Assembly: GCF_000515415.1 (NCBI RefSeq)
Contig: NZ_KI911783.1
Span: 1,032,501-1,096,500, forward strand
Source: Bradyrhizobium sp. WSM1417
GTDB taxonomy: Bacteria > Pseudomonadota > Alphaproteobacteria > Rhizobiales > Xanthobacteraceae
Reading direction: 5' to 3'
DNA length: 64,000 bases
The position numbers and the translations under genes were made by a program. Below are positions 34,144-42,386 of the stretch, one piece after another; within the stretch, counting starts at the first letter, position 1; each line of letters starts with the position of its first letter. The notes beneath the pieces are model-generated. The model was not told the origin of the DNA, made no database searches, and was given only the letters and a program-made list of their open reading frames with translations.

Positions 34144-36525
34144 ATGCACGATATCCTGGTGGTTGGGCTCGTCGCGCTGACGTGCGGCGCCATTGGTCTT
34201 CCGTTCTCCCTGCTTCTGCCGTCTGACCGGTTTGCTGTGCGCTGGGCGCTCGCGCCGCCGCTTGGCTTCGGCCTTCTCGCCGCAGGAACCGCGGTCCTGT
34301 ATCTCTCCGGCGTCGCTCCATGGGTGACGCTGCTTGCGATGGCAATCGCCGGTCTTGTCATTGCCGCCGCAATGCGCTTACCGGCGCTGCGTCGGCGGCC
34401 CGAGCCATCGTTCGGACGCCGGCTTGCGATGGCGATAGCGGTCGCGGCGATTGCGATGGTGTGTCTTGCTCCCGGCTGGACCGGAGGCGCGCGCTTCCGC
34501 GTTTTCCAGGCCAACGTCTACGATCACATGCTGTACGTGGGCTCCTCGGTTTCGTATCGGGTGCTCGACCACGCAACCCTGGCAGTCCAGGGCGCCGACG
34601 AGACGAACTCCAATCCAATTTCAGTGATGGCGCTGAAGTTTGTCGACTATCGCGGCGCCGTGTCGATGATCCATGCGGCAATCGCCGCCATCAGTCGCGG
34701 CGATGTCGTCGATTGCGCCTATCCGTATATGGTCGGCATGCAGCTCAACATGCTGTTTGCGGCGCTGTTCGTCTTTGTCAACGCGCTCTCGATGCGGCGC
34801 TGGCTGGGGTTTGCGTGCGCCGCCGCGCTTACGATCGGATTCTTCGAGCAGTACGTCTTCGATATCAACGCCTGGTCGCAGCTTGCGACGCAGCCGATCT
34901 TCCTGCTCCTGCTCGCATTCGTGGCTTTCGCCTTCGACCACAATCGCTTTGGGCAGATGCCCGGCTCGATCATACGGTTGGGAGCGGTCTTTGCGGCCTT
35001 GATGACAGGCGCGTTCTTTCTCTACCCGGAATCGCTGACGATCTACGGTCCCGCCGCGGCGGTTGCGGCCGCGATGGGCTGCTGGCATCGCGCCTCGCGC
35101 AAGGCCTTGCCCGTGGCTGCGTCAGGCTTGGCGGCGGGTGTGGGAATATCGCTGCTCGCGTGCATCCCGCTCTGGTCCGGCACGGTTGCCTATGTCGTCC
35201 GCCAGCTGAGTCATGCAGCGATCAACCCGCCCGACTGGTGGAAGTACTATCAGCGTTACCTGTTCGGCAGCGACGCGAACTTTCTCGATGTCATCGCCAG
35301 TCCCGACAGTCGTATCGGAGAACTGGCGAACGCCTGGTTCTCATTGCCCGTTGAATCCGCGCTTGCGGGTCTCGGCCTCTATGCGGTGCTGCCGTCGGCG
35401 GGTTGGCCCGCCGCGGTGGCGGTCGCGTGCAAATTGCTGCTCTATGGCTTTCTGTTCGTGCTGTTGAGGGGGATTGCAAGAACAGCGTGGACGATCTGGC
35501 GCGCCGAGCCGGACGGAAGCGCCGCGCGACTCCTGGCAGGCAGCCTTGCCGGATGCCTCGTGCCCATTGCCATCCTCGCCGCCGGACATGGCTGGGCCGC
35601 AGGCAAGGGCCTGGCGATGGCAACGCCGATGCTCTTCACTCTTGTCATTGCTCCCTTGGCTCCCTTGGCGCCCTTGGCTGCGAAGCGGCGGAATCCAGAC
35701 GCCGTTGCCGCCGTTGCCGTCGTGGCTGTTCACCTCGGCCTTGGCATATTACGGCCGCTGCTAGTGATGCAAGCGGTGGGCGCGGGTCTTCCGGGTCTTC
35801 CGACCGCCGCCGCGCAGGTCAACGCGCAAAAGGCGACGTCTCTCGACTGGGACTACAATCGCCTGTCGGCGGACATCAAGAGCTGCAACGGACTCGTCAT
35901 CGATGTTGCGAATCCGATGATGCACAATTTGTTGCGCCGGCTCGCAGCGGAGCTTCGTGTGCCTTGGGCGGCGCCGAGAATCATGTCCTGGCCCGACAGG
36001 GCGGGGCGGCCGTATTTTCCCGAAGGCTTTGAAAAGTTCGACTGTCTGGTGGCGTCCGGACGGCTCACGGCCAATCCGGGGCAGCGGCTGATATCCGTGG
36101 CCACAGACCGGTCTTCGCGCGAATTCATGGATGGGCAACGCAATGTGCTTGAGGTCGGCACGGAAGCCCCGCCGGGGATCGCAACGCGCGGCCTTTTCGG
36201 CAAGGAAATGATCCCTGGCGGTGCGCTGCAATGGGCATCGCCGAACGCGCGCCTCGAGATTCCGAACAAGCCTGTGATGCCGGCGCGCACGTTGAAGCTC
36301 GAATTGTGGCCCATGCCGATCTCCGGCAACGAATTCCTGGTCAAGATCAATGGGCGTGAAATCTACAAAGGCGTCGTGCCCGCAAGCCCGTTGTCATTTC
36401 CGTTGGATCGATTCGCAAGCGACGAGACGCTCGTGGTCGAATTGGACACTAATGCCGTCACGCATTTCCCGGGCGATCCCCGCGACCTTGGTTTTGCGAT
36501 CCGGGAGCTCAGCGTTCGGCGGTAG
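34144..36525 (+). CDS. Large polytopic membrane protein with C-terminal beta-rich domain, function unknown
   Basis: 793 residues. Three N-terminal helices (about 1-75) and a fourth (about 97-118), then a polar loop with VFQANVYDHMLYVGSSV, followed by about eight or nine more helices to about 545. From about 570 to the end it is soluble: an alpha/beta part (SCNGLVIDVANPMMHNLLRRL) and a final beta-sandwich-like domain (LKLELWPMPISGN ... DPRDLGFAIRELSVRR). The layout, multiple helices with an acidic residue in the first big periplasmic loop, is like GT-C glycosyltransferases, and the last segment resembles C-terminal domains attached to glycosyltransferases and methyltransferases in polysaccharide loci. 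I do not recognise the family. GAGG precedes the start. It lies beside an IS remnant and tRNA-Thr, so it may be acquired. Confidence 0.8.
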   Translation: MHDILVVGLVALTCGAIGLPFSLLLPSDRFAVRWALAPPLGFGLLAAGTAVLYLSGVAPWVTLLAMAIAGLVIAAAMRLPALRRRPEPSFGRRLAMAIAVAAIAMVCLAPGWTGGARFRVFQANVYDHMLYVGSSVSYRVLDHATLAVQGADETNSNPISVMALKFVDYRGAVSMIHAAIAAISRGDVVDCAYPYMVGMQLNMLFAALFVFVNALSMRRWLGFACAAALTIGFFEQYVFDINAWSQLATQPIFLLLLAFVAFAFDHNRFGQMPGSIIRLGAVFAALMTGAFFLYPESLTIYGPAAAVAAAMGCWHRASRKALPVAASGLAAGVGISLLACIPLWSGTVAYVVRQLSHAAINPPDWWKYYQRYLFGSDANFLDVIASPDSRIGELANAWFSLPVESALAGLGLYAVLPSAGWPAAVAVACKLLLYGFLFVLLRGIARTAWTIWRAEPDGSAARLLAGSLAGCLVPIAILAAGHGWAAGKGLAMATPMLFTLVIAPLAPLAPLAAKRRNPDAVAAVAVVAVHLGLGILRPLLVMQAVGAGLPGLPTAAAQVNAQKATSLDWDYNRLSADIKSCNGLVIDVANPMMHNLLRRLAAELRVPWAAPRIMSWPDRAGRPYFPEGFEKFDCLVASGRLTANPGQRLISVATDRSSREFMDGQRNVLEVGTEAPPGIATRGLFGKEMIPGGALQWASPNARLEIPNKPVMPARTLKLELWPMPISGNEFLVKINGREIYKGVVPASPLSFPLDRFASDETLVVELDTNAVTHFPGDPRDLGFAIRELSVRR

Positions 36526-36627
36526 CCAATGAAGATGCGAGGGATGCCGCCGGCGTGATTCGCATCACATTACCCCGAGCGCGGCTCCCCTAGTGTCCAG
36601 CTCACGCCAAACACGGGGAGATTTCAT

Positions 36628-37017
36628 ATGCGCAAGATCATTCTGGTGGCCGCCATGGTGCTGGTCTCGGCCTCTGCCCAGGCCGGAGGCCCGCGCAGCC
36701 TGTCGCTGTCCGCGGTGAGCGAGCCGGCTTCGGTTCAGCAAACGGCGCCGGCGCTTGCTGCCGCGCCGACGCAGGTGAGCGAAGCAGCGCCAGCCGCCGA
36801 AGCTCCGAAATATCTCGATCGCCCGCCAGCGGTTTCGCTCACTCCGCCTGCGGCGGCCGCCACACCAACACCGACGACCACCACGGCCTCAGCGCCCGCG
36901 ACGACGACCCAACCCGCCGCGAAGACGACGGCCAAGGCAGACAAGCCGAAGCACAAGCGCAGCTGGACCGAAGGCCGCATCATCGGTGAGCTGCATCGCC
37001 ACGGCATCTACTGGTAA
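36628..37017 (+). CDS. Small exported Pro/Thr/Ala-rich protein, function unknown
   Basis: 129 residues. Clear signal peptide (cleavage after SAQA), a low-complexity middle rich in Ala, Pro and Thr (about 45-105), and a compact basic C-terminus (KHKRSWTEGRIIGELHRHGIYW). The disordered linker plus a short conserved-looking tail suggests a periplasmic spacer protein anchored by its end. GGGGAG lies 8 bases before the start. No homologous function known to me. Convergent with the deacetylase gene. Confidence 0.75.
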   Translation: MRKIILVAAMVLVSASAQAGGPRSLSLSAVSEPASVQQTAPALAAAPTQVSEAAPAAEAPKYLDRPPAVSLTPPAAAATPTPTTTTASAPATTTQPAAKTTAKADKPKHKRSWTEGRIIGELHRHGIYW

Positions 37018-37039
37018 GGTGCCTGCTCTCAAAAAGCAT

Positions 37040-37062
37040 ATGGCCGGGACAAGCCCGGCCAT
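37040..37062. terminator. Hairpin between convergent genes
   Basis: ATGGCCGGG (37040-37048), loop ACAAG, CCCGGCCAT (37054-37062): nine perfect pairs. It lies between the stop codons of two convergent genes, 23 and 30 bp away. No T-tract of note, so termination is probable rather than certain. Confidence 0.5.
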
Positions 37063-37091
37063 GACGCAAGAGTTTTGGATTTGATCGGCGC

Positions 37092-38138
37092 TTACTGCGA
37101 AACCGTCTGCACCACGCTCCCGATCGGACGCGCGCTCGAGGTCGGCACCTTCAGGTCCTTCAGCAGCGCCTCGTCATATTCCGGCAGTGTCTGGAAGGTC
37201 GTCTTGGCCTTCATCTGCACGATCTTGTAGCCGCCGGCCTTCAATCGCGCGAGCAGCGCCGGCATGGCTTCGCCGGTGTGCTTCTGGAAGTCGTGCATCA
37301 GGATGATGCCCTTGCCGAGCTTGTCGAGCCTGGTCATCACGGTCTCGATGATCTTCTCCGGCGTCGCGCCCTTCCTGAAGTCGAAGGAGTCGATGTCGGT
37401 CGAGAACATCGCGACGTTGCGAGTGCCGAAATAGCTCACGATCGCCGGATTGTGCTGAAGCTGCGGGAAGCGGAAGAACGGCGCGGGATTGGTGCCGAGC
37501 GCAAATCTCACTGCGCTAAAGCCCTTCTCGACCTCGTCCTTGGCCATTTGCTCCGTCATCTTCTTGCCGTTCAGATTGACGTGCGACCAGGTGTGCGCGC
37601 CGACCGTGTGGCCCTGCGCCAGCACCTGGCGCAGGATTTCCGGATGGTAGGTCGCATGCTTGCCGACCGAGAAGAACAGGCCCTTGGTGCATTCATCCGC
37701 GAGCGCCTTCAGCACGGCCGGCGTGTTGACCGGCCAGGGGCCGTCGTCGAACGTCAGCACGACCTCCTTGTCGGTGAGGAAGTCGAACTGCTTGAAATGA
37801 TCGAAACCGAAGCCCGGACCGCCGGTGGTGTCGATCTCGACCACGCGGGAGACGCCGAGCGCGTTGGGGTTGGCGCAGGTCGATTTCTGCTGAACCGGCA
37901 TCGGCGCGGGTGCGGGCGCCGGGGCGGCTGCCGCCGGCTTGGCCGCGATCGCCGCCGTGGTCGCGACGTCGTCCTTGGCGGCGAGCTTCGCCTGTGCCGG
38001 CAATGGATCGGCGGCACGGGCGGCAATTGTCTTGGGAGCGGCCTGGTCGGCGCGCGAGGAATAATAAAACCAACCGCCGGCGGCAATCACGACCGCCGCA
38101 ACTACACTGGCCAGCATCAGGCCCAACGCATTACGCAT
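37092..38138 (-). CDS. Polysaccharide deacetylase (NodB-homology domain), membrane anchored
   Basis: 348 residues. An N-terminal helix (about 3-25: LGLMLASVVAAVVIAAGGWFYY) anchors or exports the protein; a Pro/Ala-rich linker runs to about 90. The CE4 domain shows motif 1 TFDDGP (catalytic Asp and metal Asp), motif 2 HTVGAHTWSH (metal histidines), motif 3 FFRFPQ, and a late ILMHDFQKHT. It should remove N-acetyl or O-acetyl groups from a periplasmic polysaccharide such as peptidoglycan. ATG 38138 follows GGAAAG by 7 bases; an in-frame TTG upstream would place the binding site inside the gene. Divergent from the Cys-rich gene pair. Confidence 0.9.
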   Translation of the reverse strand: MRNALGLMLASVVAAVVIAAGGWFYYSSRADQAAPKTIAARAADPLPAQAKLAAKDDVATTAAIAAKPAAAAPAPAPAPMPVQQKSTCANPNALGVSRVVEIDTTGGPGFGFDHFKQFDFLTDKEVVLTFDDGPWPVNTPAVLKALADECTKGLFFSVGKHATYHPEILRQVLAQGHTVGAHTWSHVNLNGKKMTEQMAKDEVEKGFSAVRFALGTNPAPFFRFPQLQHNPAIVSYFGTRNVAMFSTDIDSFDFRKGATPEKIIETVMTRLDKLGKGIILMHDFQKHTGEAMPALLARLKAGGYKIVQMKAKTTFQTLPEYDEALLKDLKVPTSSARPIGSVVQTVSQ

Positions 38139-38391
38139 CGCTATTCTTTCCAATTACGCAACCAAACCGGCGGAATTTCCCGCTCGACGAGCCATTAATG
38201 CGAAGGAACAGTTAACGTGACACCAACACGACAGCGGATCCGAAGGAATTTCAGCGATGTGCGCCAAAGTGACCGAAGTCACAGAGATGCCCCCTCCCGT
38301 GACCGTCATCACAGTCGAAACTGTTTTGCTGGAGCATGGTCAATCCCATCAACAACGGGCCCGCTTCCAGCGGTGCCAATGGGAGCTTCAA

Positions 38392-38718
38392 ATGACCAAG
38401 TCGCTGAACACCAAGTCTCTGAACACCAAGTCCTTGAGTAGCAAGATCCGCGACACCAGCCTGGCTCTGGGCTTTGCCGCCATCGTCTCGATCGCCTCGA
38501 CCGGCTCGAGCTTCGCCTTCTCGTCCGAAGCGCAGCAGCAGTGCACCGGCGACGCCTTCCGTCTGTGCTCATCGGAAATCCCGAACATCCCGAAGATCAC
38601 GGCGTGCATGATGAAGCATCGTTCGGATCTGAGCGCCGGCTGCCGTGCGGTGATGGACAAGGACCTCGCCAAGGGTGGCGCGTCACGCAAGGTCGCTGAC
38701 GCCCAGGACAGTCAGTAA
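38392..38718 (+). CDS. Small exported Cys-rich protein, GLG1-like repeat (copy 1)
   Basis: 108 residues. A long basic n-region with a repeated unit (KSLNTKSLNTKSLSSK) leads into a signal peptide ending near SFA. The mature part has four cysteines in the pattern C-x7-C-x12-C-x11-C (QCTGDAFRLCSS ... ACMMKHRSDLSAGCRAVM). That spacing and surrounding residues resemble the GLG1/Cys-rich FGF-receptor repeat, and the downstream gene at 38899 has the same pattern, so the two are paralogs. Two disulfides are likely. GGGAG lies 7 bases before ATG 38392. Role unknown. Confidence 0.78.
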   Translation: MTKSLNTKSLNTKSLSSKIRDTSLALGFAAIVSIASTGSSFAFSSEAQQQCTGDAFRLCSSEIPNIPKITACMMKHRSDLSAGCRAVMDKDLAKGGASRKVADAQDSQ

Positions 38719-38898
38719 GAGACGGTCAGTAACAGCAACGATCGCTCGTTGCGTCGGTTAGCTCCCCTCGCGATGTGCCCCGGCGTGAATGCCGGAGCCA
38801 CGCGGCGGCGCAGGCCCGCCTGTCAATAAAGCCGTTGCGGCTTCGGGATCGTCGCTCTAGCTTCCCCCGCACATCTTCCGGGTAAGAGGCATTACGCG

Positions 38899-39111
38899 AT
38901 GACCAGATTTCTTTTCATCATTCCATTGATCCTGTTTGCATCGGCTGCGTCAGCGCAGCAGCCCGGACACGACGCCTGCGCACGCGACGTGACGCGCTTC
39001 TGCCGCCCGGTGATGAACAATGGCGATCAGGCTGTGCTCGCCTGCCTCAAGGAGAACCGTACGCGGCTCACCAAAGGCTGCGACAAGGTGCTGACAGATC
39101 ACGGGCAATAA
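38899..39111 (+). CDS. Small exported Cys-rich protein, GLG1-like repeat (copy 2)
   Basis: 70 residues. Signal peptide to about residue 20 (FLFIIPLILFASAASAQ), then one cysteine-rich unit with pattern C-x7-C-x13-C-x11-C: ACARDVTRFCRPV ... ACLKENRTRLTKGCDKVL. It matches copy 1 at 38392 in spacing and in the CL/CM-x-x-(H/N)R and CDKV/CRAV positions. A single GLG1-type repeat in an exported protein of this size suggests a periplasmic adaptor or inhibitor; nothing more can be said. 180 bp separate the two genes. Confidence 0.78.
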   Translation: MTRFLFIIPLILFASAASAQQPGHDACARDVTRFCRPVMNNGDQAVLACLKENRTRLTKGCDKVLTDHGQ

Positions 39112-39135
39112 GGCGTCGCTACGGACTCGCCAAAC

Positions 39136-40824
39136 CTACGTGCTGCTTCCCGCCGCGGTGGCGACCACGGGCAGCACCTCACTTGCGGCCTGGTCCGGCG
39201 TCTCCTCTTTCCAGCGCACCGAGCCGAACGGACGCTCGAGCATGCGGCGGATCCGCACCGGGTCGGGGCCGATGTGGAAATCGATCGCCTCCTGATGCAG
39301 CGCGCGTTCGGACTGGGTCGAGCGGTTGCGCTGGCGCAGATAATCGAGCCAGGTCGGGCAATGATAGCGTTCGGTCCACAATTCGGGATCGGCGATATCG
39401 CGCGCGATCGACCAGCCATAGGCACCGTTGCGCTGGCGGGAGAGCTGCACGTCCTGCATCACGTTGTGAAAGGCGCGGGCGTTCTCTTGGGCGACGCGGT
39501 ATTCGATCTCGACCACCAGCGGCCCGCTGCGTGCCGTGAGCGACAGCTTGACTTCAGGATCGGCCAGCACATCGGCGTCTTCGTTGCGGGCGCCGACGCG
39601 CGGCATCGCGAGCCAGATCCCCAGCACCGGCGAGATCAGCATCAGCCCGGCGGCCGTCAGCAGCGCGACCTCGACGCCGGCATAGTCCGTGAGATGGCCC
39701 CAGCCCCAGGCGCCGATCGCGATGCCCCCGGAAATCGAGGCCTGGAACGCCGCGAGCGAGCGGCCCGCGACCCAGCGCGGCGCCGAAAGCTGCACGCCGA
39801 TATTGAACAGCGCGATGGCGGCCATCCAGACCGCGCCGGCGAGCACCAGCGCAGCCGCGGTCAGGACCGGCTCGGTGCTCACGGCGAGCGCGGCCATCGC
39901 AAACGCCATCGAGATGGTGCAGGCGCGGATCGCAGCTTCGCCGCTCATGCGCTTGCGCAATTCGTGGATGTTGAGCGCACCGACCACGGCGCCCATCCCG
40001 AAAGCGCCGAGCATGATGCCGTAGGTCTGCGCGCCGCCATGCAGCAGATCGCGCGCGACCAGCGGCATCAGCGCCATGATGGCACCGCCGATCAGGCCCA
40101 TGACTAGCGTGCGCAACAGCACGATCTTGATCGGCGGCGAATTGGTGATGTAGCGGAAGCCCGACACCATGGCGCGGTTGAGCTTCTCCCGCGGCAGGCG
40201 CGAGGGTTCGGTGTTGCGGCGCCAGAGCAGCAGCACCACCAGCAACGGCAAATAGAGGATCGCATTGCACGCAAACGCCGCCACCGCACCGAGCGCGGCG
40301 ACGATGACACCGCCGACCGCGGGGCCGAAGCTGCGCGCGATGTTGTAGCTGATGCCGTTCAGCGCGACAGCCGACGGCAGGGCATCGGGCGGCACCTGCT
40401 CGCTGACCGAGGACTGCCAGGCCGGACCGAACAGCGCGTTGCCGCTGCCGACCACGAAGCAGAAAACGAGCAGCGTTTCCGGGGAAATGTAGTTGAGCCA
40501 GGCCAGGACCGTGAGCGCGGTCGCGCCAGTCAGCGCGATCATGAGCGCGATCAGGGTCACGATACGGCGGTCATACATGTCGGCGATGGCGCCAGCCGGC
40601 ATCGAGATCAGCATGATCGGCAGCATCAAAGCGGTCTGCACCAGCGCCACCTTGTCCGCCGAGGCCGCCATCTGCGTCATCGCCCAGGCGGCGCCCACGC
40701 CCTGGATCAGCAGGCCGAGATTGGAGAGCAGGCTGGCGAGCCAGATGCGCCGGAACACGGTGTACCGCAGCGGCGCCATGATACCGTCGGCCGCAATTTT
40801 CTGGCGGTTCGTCTGCTCGGTCAT
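39136..40824 (-). CDS. MFS transporter (EntS/DUF894 type) with C-terminal ABM-like domain
   Basis: 562 residues. Residues 1-410 hold about twelve helices of the MFS_3 (enterobactin exporter-like) branch: FRRIWLASLLSNLGLLIQGVGAAW (in short: IWLASLLSNLG), GAIADMYDRRIV as loop motif, FGPAWQSSVSEQVP and RSFGPAVGG. The last 120 residues form a soluble alpha/beta domain (PLVVEIEYRVAQENARAFHNVMQDVQ..., WTERYHCPTWLDYLRQ) like antibiotic biosynthesis monooxygenase folds, with a charged tail. ATG 40824 follows GGAAGGGG. Substrate unknown; the fused domain may sense or bind it. Confidence 0.85.
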   Translation of the reverse strand: MTEQTNRQKIAADGIMAPLRYTVFRRIWLASLLSNLGLLIQGVGAAWAMTQMAASADKVALVQTALMLPIMLISMPAGAIADMYDRRIVTLIALMIALTGATALTVLAWLNYISPETLLVFCFVVGSGNALFGPAWQSSVSEQVPPDALPSAVALNGISYNIARSFGPAVGGVIVAALGAVAAFACNAILYLPLLVVLLLWRRNTEPSRLPREKLNRAMVSGFRYITNSPPIKIVLLRTLVMGLIGGAIMALMPLVARDLLHGGAQTYGIMLGAFGMGAVVGALNIHELRKRMSGEAAIRACTISMAFAMAALAVSTEPVLTAAALVLAGAVWMAAIALFNIGVQLSAPRWVAGRSLAAFQASISGGIAIGAWGWGHLTDYAGVEVALLTAAGLMLISPVLGIWLAMPRVGARNEDADVLADPEVKLSLTARSGPLVVEIEYRVAQENARAFHNVMQDVQLSRQRNGAYGWSIARDIADPELWTERYHCPTWLDYLRQRNRSTQSERALHQEAIDFHIGPDPVRIRRMLERPFGSVRWKEETPDQAASEVLPVVATAAGSST

Positions 40825-40984
40825 ATCCCCTTCCAAATGGGCTGGCAGAAGTGGTCTTGACGTTGTCTTGGAGTGGTCTTTGGGCGATTCCGGCAAGTTC
40901 AGTGATGCCCGCGAAAGTCCTTCGCTGTCCAGTGGTTAGGCCGGTATAAGCGGTGCACAGAGATGTTTTGCGGGGGAGGAACAG

Positions 40985-42352
40985 ATGAAGCTGTCACGAC
41001 GGATGATCTTGCAAGGGGCCGGCAGCTTGCCCTTCGCAGTTGCGAGCTTGCGGACGGGCGCGCTGGCCCAAACGGCATCCGCCCCGCCGAGCGAGGTGCC
41101 TCCGATCCTGTTCGTCCACGGCAATGGTGATTACGACGCGCTCTGGATGACCACCATGTGGCGGATGGAATCCAACGGCATCGCGCGCGACCGCATGGCG
41201 GCGATCAATTTCACCGATCCCAATGCACGAAGTGACGACCAGGTCGAACAGGCGGGCCGCTCCTCGACCGAGGACCAGCGCCGCGAGCTCGCCGCCGCCA
41301 TAGCCGAACTGAAGCGCCGCACCGGCGCGGCCCGCGTGGCACTGGTCGGCAGCTCGCGCGGCGGCTATGCCATCCGCAACGTGATCAAAAACGGCGGTTC
41401 CGGCGATGTCAGCCATGCCGTGCTGTGCGGCACGCCCAATCACGGCGTGTTCGCGACCGACGACCAGCCCAACAGCGAGTTCAACGGCCGCGGCGCGTTC
41501 CTGCGCGGCCTCAATGAGGGCGAGAGCGAGGTGACACCAGGGGTTGCCTTCCTGACCTTGCGCAGCGACGGCATGGACAAATACGCGCAGGCCGATGGCC
41601 GCTTCATCGGCAAGCCCGGTACGCCAACGGGCGTCAGCGTCGAAGGTCCGGAGTTGAAGGGGGCCACCAACCTCGTGCTCGGCGCCCTCGATCATCGCGA
41701 GGTGGCGTTTCACCCTCGGGCCTTCCGCGAGATCTATAAGTTCATCGCCGGCCGCGAGCCCGCGCGCATCGCGATTGTGCCGGAGCAGGGCGTGAAGTTG
41801 AGCGGCCTGGTTACCGGCACGCCCGGCGGCGTGTCGACCAATCGCCCGGTGGCGGGTGCAACCGTCGAGATATTCCGCGTCGATCCTGATACCGGGGAGC
41901 GCAAGGGTAGCGCCGTGTACAGCGCGAAGACCGGCGCCGACGGCCGCTGGGGACCGGCGCAGGTCGAGCCTTCCTGGTCGCTCGAATTTGCCCTCGCATC
42001 GCCGGATGCGCCGACGACGCACATCTACCGCTCGCCCTTCCCGCGCTCGTCCGACGTCGTTCACCTGCGCGCCGCGCGTCCGCTCGGGCCCGCGGACAAG
42101 GACGCCGGGGCCGTCGTGATCATGTCGCGTCCGCGCGGTTATTTCGGCCTGCCGCGGGATGTGGTGCTGCTCGACGGCAAGGAGCCGGCGGACGTCAAAT
42201 CGGGTGTGCCCACGGATTCGACAGCAACACTGCGCCTTCCGGCCGGCGAGGTCGGGCGTAACATCGTGGCCCAATTTGGCGAAGAACGAATTGTGGCACG
42301 CGCCTGGCCTGCCTCCGAGAACAGGATTGCGATTGCCGAGCTCACTTACTAG
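40985..42352 (+). CDS. Tat-exported alpha/beta hydrolase (lipase-like) with C-terminal beta domain
   Basis: 455 residues. Tat-type signal LSRRMILQGAG with cleavage near ALAQT. The hydrolase part begins PPILFVHGNGDYDALW (oxyanion HG), has the nucleophile elbow VGSSRGGYAI (Ser about 123), and HREVAFHPRAFREIY, whose first His (about 240) is the likely triad base. From about 270 a beta-sandwich domain follows (GATVEIFRVDPDTGERKGSAVY, carboxypeptidase-regulatory/CNA-B-like), then a further beta region. Likely a secreted esterase or depolymerase for lipid or polyester. It is 34 bp before the P450 gene in an apparent operon. Confidence 0.82.
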   Translation: MKLSRRMILQGAGSLPFAVASLRTGALAQTASAPPSEVPPILFVHGNGDYDALWMTTMWRMESNGIARDRMAAINFTDPNARSDDQVEQAGRSSTEDQRRELAAAIAELKRRTGAARVALVGSSRGGYAIRNVIKNGGSGDVSHAVLCGTPNHGVFATDDQPNSEFNGRGAFLRGLNEGESEVTPGVAFLTLRSDGMDKYAQADGRFIGKPGTPTGVSVEGPELKGATNLVLGALDHREVAFHPRAFREIYKFIAGREPARIAIVPEQGVKLSGLVTGTPGGVSTNRPVAGATVEIFRVDPDTGERKGSAVYSAKTGADGRWGPAQVEPSWSLEFALASPDAPTTHIYRSPFPRSSDVVHLRAARPLGPADKDAGAVVIMSRPRGYFGLPRDVVLLDGKEPADVKSGVPTDSTATLRLPAGEVGRNIVAQFGEERIVARAWPASENRIAIAELTY

Positions 42353-42386
42353 CTAATTGCCTGCGTTACCTCTGCGGGAGAGAGCC

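Noticed and set aside
33852..34514. 220-codon minus-strand frame spanning the IS481 remnant and the start of the membrane protein gene
   Set aside because: It runs through the tRNA end, then in the wrong frame across the transposase remnant and antisense to the membrane protein gene.
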